Assembly (NCBI RefSeq): GCF_032393985.1
Contig: NZ_CP135918.1
Span: forward strand, 2,604,001 to 2,668,000
Reading direction: 5' to 3'
DNA: 64,000 nucleotides
Origin: Fischerella sp. JS2
GTDB lineage: Bacteria; Cyanobacteriota; Cyanobacteriia; Cyanobacteriales; Nostocaceae
The notes beneath the pieces were generated by a model, which did not search any database, was not told where the DNA came from, and worked only from the letters and a program-made list of their open reading frames with translations. The translations under genes were made by a program, and so were the position numbers. Shown one piece after another: positions 55,480 through 63,136 of the stretch. Numbering within the stretch: position 1 is the stretch's first letter; each line of letters starts with the position of its first letter.

Positions 55480-55566
55480 GTCTAACGTTCCGGTTGAGCG
55501 CCTGCTAGTAGCTTTTGCATCCAAACCAAGAACTTTCGGCAGTCCGCTCCAACAGAATTGTTCTGC
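55480..55566 (-). other. attC site
   Basis: Minus strand: inverse core GCAGAAC (55566-55560), AATTCTGTTGGAGCGGACTGCC, spacer, GCAGGCGCTCAACCGGAACG and core GTTAGAC (55486-55480). The arms GGAGCGGAC/GCGCTCAACC are complementary. GCAGAAC differs by one base from GCATAAC, the complement of the core opening this cassette at 56734-56740. Confidence 0.78.
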
Positions 55567-55626
55567 TGCTGCCACTACGAATCCCTATCATGAAAACTGA
55601 ACCGACCACGCTTTGGACACTTTACT

Positions 55627-56691
55627 GTGAATCAAACTCTTCACCAGCAACTTCAATCCGTCATTGAACAATCTCTGAGAGAATCTCATATTCCCGGTGC
55701 TGCTGTTGCTATCAGACGGAACGGTGAATCCTTCTTTGAAATGGGTGTGGGCTATCAAGACCTGAACCATAACCAACCCTTGGTCACTGACGCTAGCTTT
55801 TATATCTACAGCGTTACAAAAAGTCTCCTAGCGATCGCATCTCTAGATCTTGTTGGTAAAGGAATTCTCAATCTTGATGATTCCATACAGTCGCATTTGC
55901 CTGATTTTTCTCTAGACCCTTCGATCACGCTCCGCCATATATTGAGCCACACAAGCGGAATACCAGATTATGGTGAAATGTCTGCTTATTCGGATGCGGT
56001 CAAAGCGACACCTACCATTCCTTGGTCAGAAGAAACGTTTCTCAAAATTATCACCCAAGGTTTGCACTTTCAACCGGGCACAGGCTGGCAGTATTCCAAT
56101 ATTGGCTATCTCGTTTTAAAGTGTCTCCTCGAACGAATCACGGGACAATCAATGCAGCAGCTTTTGAGTCAAGTCATTTTCACTCCTCTTTCGTTGCAAA
56201 GAACGTTTGTCCCCAAGACGCTTGGCGATGTAACTGTCCTCACACCAGGATATACAGCATTTTTTAGTGGAGCTGAACTCCAAAATATGACTTCTTTGTA
56301 TCATCCAGGTTGGGTATCTCATGGAGTCGTCATTTCGACAGCACCAGAACTCGCCAAGATGATCGAGGCTTTGTTTTTCAACAAGATTATTAGCTCTGCC
56401 TTCACCGAACAAATGCTTTGCCCTGCTTATGTTGTAGGCAAGCATCCTTTGTTTGAGAAGCCAGCCTATGGGTTGGGACTAATGATCGATTTGGCATCAC
56501 CTTATGGAAGAGTTGCTGGACATGGAGGTGGAGGACCAGGGTACTCGGTTGCCGCTCTCCACTTTCCAAATCTAGCCGGATCTCGGATCACGATCGCAGC
56601 AAGTACAAATCAAGATCAAAACGATTACAGTTTCGTGCTGGTGTTTAAATTGGTCGAGATCTTGAAGAAGTTTCTTGAACCTCAACACTGA
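55627..56691 (+). CDS. serine hydrolase (class C beta-lactamase/AmpC fold)
   Basis: 354 residues from a GTG. The serine-protease-like triad motifs are present: SVTK (Ser62, Lys65), YSN in WQYSNIGY (near 157) and HGGGGPG near 300. The family contains class C beta-lactamases, esterases and D-amino-peptidases; no signal peptide is seen, so a cytoplasmic esterase or peptidase is likelier than a secreted beta-lactamase. It runs opposite to every other cassette gene, so it needs its own promoter. Confidence 0.83.
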   Translation: MNQTLHQQLQSVIEQSLRESHIPGAAVAIRRNGESFFEMGVGYQDLNHNQPLVTDASFYIYSVTKSLLAIASLDLVGKGILNLDDSIQSHLPDFSLDPSITLRHILSHTSGIPDYGEMSAYSDAVKATPTIPWSEETFLKIITQGLHFQPGTGWQYSNIGYLVLKCLLERITGQSMQQLLSQVIFTPLSLQRTFVPKTLGDVTVLTPGYTAFFSGAELQNMTSLYHPGWVSHGVVISTAPELAKMIEALFFNKIISSAFTEQMLCPAYVVGKHPLFEKPAYGLGLMIDLASPYGRVAGHGGGGPGYSVAALHFPNLAGSRITIAASTNQDQNDYSFVLVFKLVEILKKFLEPQH

Positions 56692-56733
56692 ACAGATCGC
56701 TTTGGAATACCGCCATCACGACTGAACGAAGCG

Positions 56734-56811
56734 GCATAACGTTCGACATGAGCGGCGGCTTTGGGCTGGCGCAGCCAGCTCAAAGACGTCCGCTCGATGG
56801 AGGGGTTAGCC
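56734..56811 (-). other. attC site, textbook form
   Basis: Minus strand: inverse core GGCTAAC (56811-56805), CCCTCCATCGAGCGGACG, then a loop GAGCTGGCTGCGCCAGC with its own hairpin, CGCCGCTCATGTCGAAC and core GTTATGC (56740-56734). The arms GAGCGGACG/CGCCGCTC are almost perfectly complementary with the usual unpaired base. The stop codon of the upstream TPR gene (TAA, 56808-56806) lies inside the inverse core, as is common in cassettes. Confidence 0.88.
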
Positions 56812-57609
56812 GCCTCTTCGCAACGCACGGACTTGCTCCAGAAACTTGGTGAACATGGCTCGTTGCTCGGGAAACCGATTCTGACCCTCCTGAAAGACGG
56901 ACTCGGCTGCCTTGAGATCACCAAGCTTCATCAGGCACTCACCTCTAGAGAAGAAAGCTGAGACTCCGTTTGGATTCACCCGTAGAGACTGCTCGAAGTC
57001 ACGCAGAGCCTCGCGGAGCATGCCCAACTCCATGTAGGTGAACGCGCGGTTGTCGATGGCTTCGTAGAAGAGCGGGAAGAGTTCGATGGCCTCTGTGTAC
57101 TCGGCAATAGCTTCCTTTTTCTTACCTTGGTCTCCAAGCGCATATGCGCGCTGGTAGTGTGCGTTGGCGTTGCGCACGATCTCTTTGGAGTCCTGGCCGG
57201 TGAAGGCCACGTAGCGAGGAAAGTCGGTCAACTTCAGGTACTCGACAAAGCCAACAAGTTCAGCCTTTGTGGGCACCTGATTTCCGATTAGCTCCCAGTC
57301 CTTCCTGAAGCTCGCCGCATCAATGGGCGCGTGCCAGACAAGTACCGCCGCCTGCTGGAGCGATTCAAGCGAGGGCTTGGTTGGAACTGCTTTGTATGTC
57401 AGGCAATGAGCAGCTGAACTTCCGTCGGGCCACTGGTCAACCGCGAGGATCTTGATTGCGGACCACTGACCCTTGTCTTGATTGACGATTACGTCTCCGG
57501 GCTTCACTGTCAACTCCCGTTTATTTTCTGGTGAGTCGCTTGCTTGAGCTGTTGAGATCCCGAGCGCGGAGAGGAGTGCGGCGCACAGCGTGAAGACTGA
57601 TCGAAACAT
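56806..57609 (-). CDS. secreted TPR protein, first integron cassette
   Basis: 267 residues. Signal peptide (FTLCAALLSALGISTAQA), a domain of about 100 residues (VKPGDVIVNQDKGQWSAIKI), then three tetratricopeptide repeats (AHYQRAYALGDQGKKKEAIA, DNRAFTYMELGMLREALRDF, FSRGECLMKLGDLKAAESVF). Codons are much richer in G and C than in the neighbouring cyanobacterial genes, pointing to recent acquisition. It starts 27 bases after the attI/cassette junction core (57636-57642), so it is the newest cassette and closest to the promoter. Confidence 0.83.
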   Translation of the reverse strand: MFRSVFTLCAALLSALGISTAQASDSPENKRELTVKPGDVIVNQDKGQWSAIKILAVDQWPDGSSAAHCLTYKAVPTKPSLESLQQAAVLVWHAPIDAASFRKDWELIGNQVPTKAELVGFVEYLKLTDFPRYVAFTGQDSKEIVRNANAHYQRAYALGDQGKKKEAIAEYTEAIELFPLFYEAIDNRAFTYMELGMLREALRDFEQSLRVNPNGVSAFFSRGECLMKLGDLKAAESVFQEGQNRFPEQRAMFTKFLEQVRALRRGG

Positions 57610-57902
57610 GATGATGAGAGGGCGCGTGTTCAGGTGGCTAACTATTTATTATACGGAAAGTTTCCATATAATCTTTTTCTTAATCTTAATATATCAAGCA
57701 TTACAGCGAACTCCTGTCTGAATATATGGAAAACTTCTTTTTTACATCCTTGTTCGGGTATTATACCGAATTTTTCCGTATAACTACCCTTTACGGGAGG
57801 ATTATGTGGAATTTTTCCGTATATCCCTTGGTGTTATCAAGAATTTTTCCGTATAACATCCTTATTTAGAGTATTAAACGGAATTTTTCTGTATAACATC
57901 CG
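57610..57902. other. attI: attI region and divergent promoter of the integron
   Basis: The junction core GTTAGCC (minus strand, 57642-57636) is the exact complement of the inverse core GGCTAAC of the first cassette. Next to it lies a palindromic ATTATACGGAAAGTTTCC region at 57648-57671. Toward intI there are four direct repeats of GAATTTTTCCGTATAAC-type sequence starting near 57768, 57809, 57841 and 57881. Such repeats would suit integrase-binding DR sites or operator sites. The cassette promoter Pc must lie here or within intI, but I cannot place it. Confidence 0.7.
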
Positions 57903-58865
57903 ATGGAACAACGTCCAAAGAAACTGCTAGAACAAGTGCAAGATGTTATCCGACTTAAGCACTATTCTTACCAAACAGAGAAGACTTATATTTACTGGAT
58001 TAGACGTTATATCCTTTATCATGATAAGCGTCATCCTAAAGATATGGGAAGTGCAGAAATCGAAGCATTTTTAACGCATCTTGCGGTGAATGAAAATGTG
58101 GCTGCATCAACACAAAATCAAGCACTTCACGCTGTTCTATTTCTCTACAAAGAAGTATTAAAACAAAATTTAGATTTGAAAGTAGAGGCGGTACGTGCTA
58201 AAAAATCTAAATATTTACCAACAGTTTTAACAAAGGATGAAGTTTTCGCAATTATTCAAAAGTTATCTGGAGTACATCAACTTTTAATTAAATTACTTTA
58301 CGGTACAGGTTTAAGGTTAACTGAAGGTTTGAGTTTGCGCGTTAAAGATGTTGATTTTGCTCAACAACAAATTATTGTACGCGATACCAAGGGAAATGAA
58401 AGTCGGGTGACTATGTTACCTGAAAGTATCGCTGAAGAACTAAAGATTCATTTACAAAGTGTCAAAATTATCCATCAACAAGATTTACAAAAAGGCTATG
58501 GTTCGGTTTATTTACCTTTTGCATTAGAAAGAAAATATCCTAGAGCCAAGTATGATTGGATTTGGCAATTTGTTTTTCCTTCTGGTAACATCTCCAAAGA
58601 CCTCCGTAGCGGGGAAGTGCGTCGCCATCATTTACATGAGAGTAGTTTACAAAAAGCTTTAAAACAGGCGGTGCGTCAAGCTGGTATTCAAAAAAAGGTG
58701 GGTTGTCATACGTTTCGCCACAGTTTTGCTACCCATTTACTGCAAAATGGTTATGATATCCGCACGGTACAGGAATTATTGGGACACAAGGATGTGAAAA
58801 CGACGATGATTTATACCCATGTTCTTAACCGTGGTGGTAAGGCTGTTCGTAGTCCCCTGGATTAA
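57903..58865 (+). CDS. intI: integron integrase IntI
   Basis: 320-residue tyrosine recombinase. Catalytic residues are Arg138 ([10 protein letters not shown]), a Lys near 163, His269 and Arg272 ([13 protein letters not shown]), His295 (LLGHKDV) and Tyr304 (MIYTHVL). Between about 208 and 250 lies the extra IntI-specific patch ([20 protein letters not shown], then [20 protein letters not shown]), which binds extrahelical bases of folded attC DNA and separates IntI from XerC/D. It diverges from the cassette array. It looks intact and has host-like AT-rich codon use, so it is a resident, not a recent import. Confidence 0.95.
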   Translation: MEQRPKKLLEQVQDVIRLKHYSYQTEKTYIYWIRRYILYHDKRHPKDMGSAEIEAFLTHLAVNENVAASTQNQALHAVLFLYKEVLKQNLDLKVEAVRAKKSKYLPTVLTKDEVFAIIQKLSGVHQLLIKLLYGTGLRLTEGLSLRVKDVDFAQQQIIVRDTKGNESRVTMLPESIAEELKIHLQSVKIIHQQDLQKGYGSVYLPFALERKYPRAKYDWIWQFVFPSGNISKDLRSGEVRRHHLHESSLQKALKQAVRQAGIQKKVGCHTFRHSFATHLLQNGYDIRTVQELLGHKDVKTTMIYTHVLNRGGKAVRSPLD

Positions 58866-58871
58866 CCAGTC

Positions 58872-59929
58872 TTAAAAATCATCCCAACCTTCAATGCTAG
58901 AGGACATGACGTAACTAGTTACACTCGCCTCAAGAAAGTTTGCCTTTGTGTGAGCTTCTTTCTTAGTATCTGAAAAACGCTCCAAGTGAGTATATGGGCT
59001 TTTCTTGTAGATAGCTTCCCCAAACAATGGCTCTAAACCGATCGCCTTCAAGCGAGCATTTGCTAGATATTTTGTGTACTGTTCTGTACTGTTGGCTGTA
59101 ATGCCCAAAATATCATCTCCGACAATATGTGTTGTCCACTTGCATTCATGCTCAATGGCGAGAGCAAACATTTCATAGATTTGTTCGCGGCTGTGGGGGA
59201 AAACTAGCATTGCTTCTGGAATCAATTTTTGATACAGCCGCGCATGAGATAGTTCATCTCGGTTAATCATTCTAAAAATATCGGCGCTTCCAGACATGAG
59301 CATCCGTGATGAGAGATTGTAGAAAAATATAAATCCGTTATAGAAATACAACCCTTCTAACAAATAATCAGCTAACAGCGATACAAGATAATTCTCTGGT
59401 GTAGGATTATCAACATACTTTTGGTATAGTCCAGCGATGAATTCACATCGTTGTTTGAGAATGCGATCGCTCCGCCAAAAATCATAAACTTGTGTCCGGC
59501 GATCGCCTGGAATCACCGTTTCAATGATGTATTGATAAGATTGATTGTGCATTGCTTCTTGCGAAATTTGTTCTGCCATGCACAATGCAATTTCTGGTGC
59601 AGTAATGCTGTTTTTGATATGAGGACATTACAGGTTTGCACCGAATCGAGAAAGGTCAGGTAACTGAGAATGCCATCAAATGCACGTCGTTCGACCGGCA
59701 TGAGATTGACGTAATCTGTTACGTCTTGAGTAATATCTATTTTTTCGGGAATCCAAAAATTCTCTCGCATTTGACGGTAGAGAGACACAGCCCACGAATA
59801 GCGGACATCATTGAGTTGCATTAAATTCGTAGTCTCTCCGAACCAGACCCAACGGTTTGTTGTATTATCATTTCCATTTGGATTGAAAACGGGATTAATC
59901 GGCATTAATGATTGTCTTGGTTGGTACAT
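58872..59929 (-). pseudogene. nrdB: ribonucleotide reductase small subunit, single frameshift
   Basis: The N-terminal part (from ATG 59929) runs PINPVFNPNGNDNTTNRWVW ... FLDSVQTCN and shifts frame at about 59625-59626. The rest (ALCMAEQISQEAMHNQSYQY ... EASVTSYVMSSSIEGWDDF) continues to 58872. Restoring one base gives about 353 residues, normal for NrdB, with di-iron ligand segments such as EHECKW and RDELSHARLY intact. Either a real inactivating mutation, with another reductase in the genome, or a sequencing error. Its 3' end is 6 bases from intI. Confidence 0.82.
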
Positions 59930-59998
59930 TTTTCAGTTGAAAGGGAGTAGGGAGTAGGGAGTAAGATTAAAAAAGATATATACACTGATTCAGCATCT

Positions 59999-60303
59999 AT
60001 GACAATTAATAGTTACCGGGATTTGAAAGTTTGGCAGTTGGGTATAAGTTTGACCAAGCAAGTTTATCTATTAACACGAGATTTTCCTAAGTCTGAAATA
60101 TATGGTTTGAGTAGCCAAATGTAACGGGCGGTAGTATCAATCCATCAAATTTGGCAGAAGGTCATGCAAGAGATTCAACACAAGCATTCCTTCGATTTAT
60201 TGCAATTGCTCTCGGTTTTTTGGCGGAACTTGAAACCCAACTCATTGTAGCCGAACAACTGGCATACTATGAGTTATCCCATGTTGACGGGCTAATTGAG
60301 TAA
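59999..60303 (+). pseudogene. four-helix bundle (23S rRNA IVP-type) protein, broken
   Basis: From ATG 59999: TINSYRDLKVWQLGISLTKQ, LLTRDFPKSEIYGLSSQM, then an in-frame TAA and a one-base shift. It continues NLAEGHARDSTQAFLRFIAI and LGFLAELETQLIVAEQL. This is the S23/IVP-like four-helix bundle family, often seen near mobile DNA. Two lesions show decay. Confidence 0.7.
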
Positions 60304-60431
60304 CGCCAAAACCTTCTTTTAACTTCTGATAAATAGACAATACATCTGATTCAGAAAGTTTTGCAGCAGAGTTAGTTTCTCCAGTTTGACGTTTTTTAGT
60401 CTTGTCAACAGTAGGTTTTCCTTCTCGTTTA
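60242..60431 (-). pseudogene. possible helix-turn-helix gene tail
   Basis: A minus-strand frame reads KREGKPTVDKTKKRQTGETN, SAAKLSESDVLSIYQKLKEG, FGVTQLARQHGITHS to a TGA near 60242. SESDVLSIYQKLKEGFGVTQLAR looks like a helix-turn-helix. It overlaps the broken IVP gene on the other strand and has no start, so it is either a remnant or coincidence. Confidence 0.25.
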
Positions 60432-60671
60432 AAGTTTTATTCTTGAGTATCTTCAAATAAGTGCAAGGCAATGTAGTTATAGCAAGGAATAACTTTTTCG
60501 GCGTTGCTGAATAATGGGATGATTGAGGCTGACGCGAGGATGCACAAACACGGTGATTATTGTTGGTGCAAATTCCAAAATCATGCCGCAATTATGCAAC
60601 GCCTTTTTTTCTTGTGATGTATTTCCCTCCTTAATCTTTAAGGAGGGTGTATCATCCCGGCTACCTATTAA

Positions 60672-61004
60672 TTAAGCCGCACCTGCAACAGTAGCGATTT
60701 TGCGATATTCCTCAGCAGCTTGGCGACAAGCTTGTGCACACTTTTGACAATGGGGGCTATCTGTGTGCTTCTCACACTCACTGGCACAGGCTTCACAAAT
60801 TTCGATACAAGAGCGCACAATTTGGGGAATGAAGCGCGAACTACGGCTCATATATGCGGCAGAAGTCCAGCACATTTGAGCGCAATCTATGCACAGACGA
60901 GCGCATTCAGGCATACTACCCAGGCATTCATCAGCACAGTGTTCGCACTCATAGGCACAATGAACAGCAATATCTACACTGGATTGGGAAATTTTATGTG
61001 CCAT
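60672..61004 (-). CDS. Cys-rich four-helix-bundle copper-storage-like protein 1
   Basis: About 110 residues from ATG 61004 (MAHKISQ); AAGGAG fits it better (7 bases) than the ATG at 61010 (1 base). About 14 Cys in CxxxC and CxxC spacing along predicted helices (CAYECEHCADEC, CARLCIDCAQMC, CIEICEACASECEKH, CQKCAQACR) match DUF326, the family of Csp3-type copper-storage proteins that bind many Cu(I) ions inside a helix bundle. It is the last gene in a three-gene row and has no signal peptide. Confidence 0.82.
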   Translation of the reverse strand: MAHKISQSSVDIAVHCAYECEHCADECLGSMPECARLCIDCAQMCWTSAAYMSRSSRFIPQIVRSCIEICEACASECEKHTDSPHCQKCAQACRQAAEEYRKIATVAGAA

Positions 61005-61015
61005 TGTCATTCTCC

Positions 61016-61438
61016 TTACATTAATAAGTCTTGATTTAAGTCTGTTTTTAAACGTGCCTCTGCATGAGTTTCGATTGCAACGTTAGACATTTGCCGACAA
61101 GACTGGGCACAACGGCGGCACATATCCGCGCAAGCTTTCATTTGGGCATCATCACCTACCCGTTCGCAATCTTGAGCGCAGCGATCGCACACTTGTGCAC
61201 AAACTCCACAGATCCAAGGGTGTAACAGGGAAATCCGTAGCATAAAATTAGCGCTGGTTTGACAAATTTCAACGCAGTCGAGCAGTAGGCGAATATGAGA
61301 TTGTTCTACATGATTACCACCCTTTTGCAGACAGTATGTCACTGTATTCAAGCAGATGCTATGGCAGTTCAAGCAGTTTTGAATGCACTGCTGCATTCCT
61401 TGATTCACTTGGTTCAAGGTGAGTTGTTGTACAGTCAT
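61016..61438 (-). CDS. Cys-rich four-helix-bundle copper-storage-like protein 2
   Basis: 140 residues. CIQNCLNCHSICLNTVTYC, CVEICQTSANFML, CGVCAQVCDRCAQDCERV and CADMCRRCAQSCRQM give a DUF326/Csp-like Cys ladder. About 85 percent of the first 115 residues equal copy 3 by eye. The C-terminus has an extra 20 residues absent from copy 3. It lies 5 bases before copy 1's ATG region, so the two are in one operon. Confidence 0.83.
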   Translation of the reverse strand: MTVQQLTLNQVNQGMQQCIQNCLNCHSICLNTVTYCLQKGGNHVEQSHIRLLLDCVEICQTSANFMLRISLLHPWICGVCAQVCDRCAQDCERVGDDAQMKACADMCRRCAQSCRQMSNVAIETHAEARLKTDLNQDLLM

Positions 61439-61537
61439 TCTTCAAACCTATGCAATTACTTGGATCGCTGTTTATGTATGCATAGTCGTTTTGCACTTAC
61501 TGAGTACCCGATTACGGCAGTCAGCGAAGAGAGTAAT

Positions 61538-61906
61538 TTATGCAGCTGCCATTGACATTTGCCGACAAGACTGGGCACAACGACGGCACATATCAGCGCA
61601 AGCCTTCATTTGAGCATCATCGCCCATACGATCACAATCTTGAGCACAGCGATCGCACACTTGTGCGCAAACTCCACAAGTACGAGCGTGTAATTGGGAA
61701 ATCCGTAGCATAAAATTAGCGCTGGTTTGACAAATTTCAGCGCAGTCGAGCAGTAGTCGAATATGAGATTGTTCTGCGTGATTGCCACCTTTTTGTAAGC
61801 AATAGGTCACAGTATTCAAGCAGATGCTGTGGCAGTCTAAGCAGTTCTGAATGCATTCCTGCATACCTTGATTAACTTGGTTCAAGGTGAGTTGTTGTAT
61901 TGCCAT
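61538..61906 (-). CDS. Cys-rich four-helix-bundle copper-storage-like protein 3
   Basis: 122 residues, a recent tandem duplicate of copy 2 (QQLTLNQVNQGMQ(E/Q)CIQNC, then identical CLQKGGNH(A/V)EQSHIRLLLDC). GGAGAT lies 9 bases before the ATG. As first gene it faces the TTTCAT boxes at 62033-62108 across a 125-base leader. Csp-type proteins store Cu(I) and prevent toxicity. Confidence 0.83.
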   Translation of the reverse strand: MAIQQLTLNQVNQGMQECIQNCLDCHSICLNTVTYCLQKGGNHAEQSHIRLLLDCAEICQTSANFMLRISQLHARTCGVCAQVCDRCAQDCDRMGDDAQMKACADMCRRCAQSCRQMSMAAA

Positions 61907-62032
61907 GCTTTTTACATCTCCAATTGCTTAGGTCAGAGGCAGAATTTCCTCTAGCCTCACATTAAAAATGTGGAGGTAAAGTTACCTCTACCTAATGGAG
62001 TGATGAATATTTACTACCAATGAAATACAAAG

Positions 62033-62062
62033 ATTTCATGCTGATTTCATTTAGGTGTGCAT
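62033..62062 (+). promoter_or_regulatory. TTTCAT direct-repeat box, copy A
   Basis: ATTTCAT begins at 62033 and 62044, 11 bp apart, followed by GTGTGCAT at 62055, a further 11 bp on. This is the same three-part pattern as at 207-236 and 19609-19638. It could serve the Csp-like genes on the left, flavodoxin on the right, or both. Confidence 0.55.
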
Positions 62063-62090
62063 ATCTAATTTTTTGTTCTTATGACTAAGG

Positions 62091-62108
62091 ATTTCATGCA
62101 AATTTCAT
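62091..62108 (+). promoter_or_regulatory. TTTCAT direct-repeat box, copy B
   Basis: ATTTCAT begins at 62091 and 62102, again 11 bp apart, but no TGCA-type third element follows. It is the second such box in the same intergenic region, about 335 bp before the flavodoxin ATG. Confidence 0.5.
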
Positions 62109-62441
62109 CTTTCTACGAAAAGCTAAATATAAGGAAACATAGCAATTTTTATAAACAAGGTTAATAAATATGAAATTTGATTATGTTTATAGTGAGTCTT
62201 GATTAGGTATAGCAGCGATCGCATTCACAGGCTGTTGTGTGTACTTTTCCTAAGTAAAGTAGATCTACCGCAAAGATGATTCAAGGCATTGCTCTTGCTT
62301 TTAATATGGGTATTACTAAGAAAGACTTAACATAACTATCAGCATTCATCCTCAACTAAATAGTTTGTACATTGAGGCGCTAAAGCTAGATTTATCAATT
62401 CTTCACTTATATTTGAGATAATCGGCTAAAAAGGAGGAAAA

Positions 62442-62954
62442 ATGTCTAATATTGGCTTATTTTATGGCAGTGAAACAGGCTACACCCAAACAGAAGCAGA
62501 AATGATTCAAAAGGAATTTGGTGGAGAATCTGTAGTGGAGATTTTTGATATTGCCAGCGCTGAAGCAAGTGATTTTGAAAACTTTGAATACATTGTCATT
62601 GGTTGTCCCACTTGGAATGTTGGTGAACTACAAAGTGCTTGGGAATATTTCTATGATGAATTAGATAAAATTGATTTTACTGGCAAGAAAGTTGCCTATT
62701 TTGGCCCAGGAGATCAGGTAGGCTATCCTGATACCTTTGAAGATGCACTCGGCATTTTAGAAGAAAAAATTTCACAGCAGGGTGGTACAACAGTAGGGTA
62801 CTGGCCCACTAATGGTTATGAGTTTAATGAATCTAAAGCAGTTAGGGATGGTAAATTTGTCGGTCTTGCTCTTGATGAAGATAACCAATCTGATTTGACC
62901 GAAGAGCGAATCAAAGCTTGGGTTGCACAACTAAAGAAAGAATTTGGCTTATAG
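62442..62954 (+). CDS. isiB: flavodoxin
   Basis: 170 residues, a long-chain flavodoxin. The FMN phosphate loop GSETGYTQTEA (9-19), GCPTWNVGELQSAWEYF around the isoalloxazine, and FGPGDQVGYPDTFEDALG are all present. It replaces ferredoxin in photosynthetic electron transfer when iron or Fe-S clusters are short. AAGGAGG lies 4-6 bases before the ATG. In most cyanobacteria isiB follows isiA and is under Fur; here it stands alone, with TTTCAT boxes upstream, suggesting other control. Confidence 0.93.
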   Translation: MSNIGLFYGSETGYTQTEAEMIQKEFGGESVVEIFDIASAEASDFENFEYIVIGCPTWNVGELQSAWEYFYDELDKIDFTGKKVAYFGPGDQVGYPDTFEDALGILEEKISQQGGTTVGYWPTNGYEFNESKAVRDGKFVGLALDEDNQSDLTEERIKAWVAQLKKEFGL

Positions 62955-63136
62955 GAGAGTTCTTCAGTTCTGGGTATTGTTACCAACCAATTGATTAGTC
63001 TCCGGGAGATATTTATGACTCTTTTACCTAAAATATTAGTGTTGGACAGAAGCTAATAATTATGGGAAGTTTTTTTCCGGTTCTCAGCTTTAACCCTGGA
63101 AACAAGATTTTCTTAAATTCACCAATAAGGTTTTAC

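Larger units (their letters stand above)
61907..62441. other. divergent control region, Csp-like genes/flavodoxin
   Basis: 535 bases with no gene. Two TTTCAT pairs (62033/62044 and 62091/62102) lie between. A CCTCACATT/ATGTGGAGG hairpin near 61955-61976 lies in the Csp-side leader. Confidence 0.5.

Noticed and set aside
55627-56691. Calling the serine hydrolase an antibiotic-resistance beta-lactamase because it is on an integron.
   Set aside because: No signal peptide is visible, and the family is dominated by esterases and peptidases. Motifs alone do not show resistance.
57903-58865. Reading the recombinase as XerC/XerD or a phage integrase.
   Set aside because: The extra patch [16 protein letters not shown] and RRHHLHE is specific to integron integrases, and attC sites lie next to it.
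60319-60591. A 90-codon minus-strand open frame.
   Set aside because: No protein features; it overlaps a better supported frame with helix-turn-helix character and AT-rich spacer.
62442-62954. Flavodoxin as part of a classical isiAB iron-stress operon.
   Set aside because: No isiA lies upstream, and the spacer holds TTTCAT boxes rather than a recognisable Fur box.
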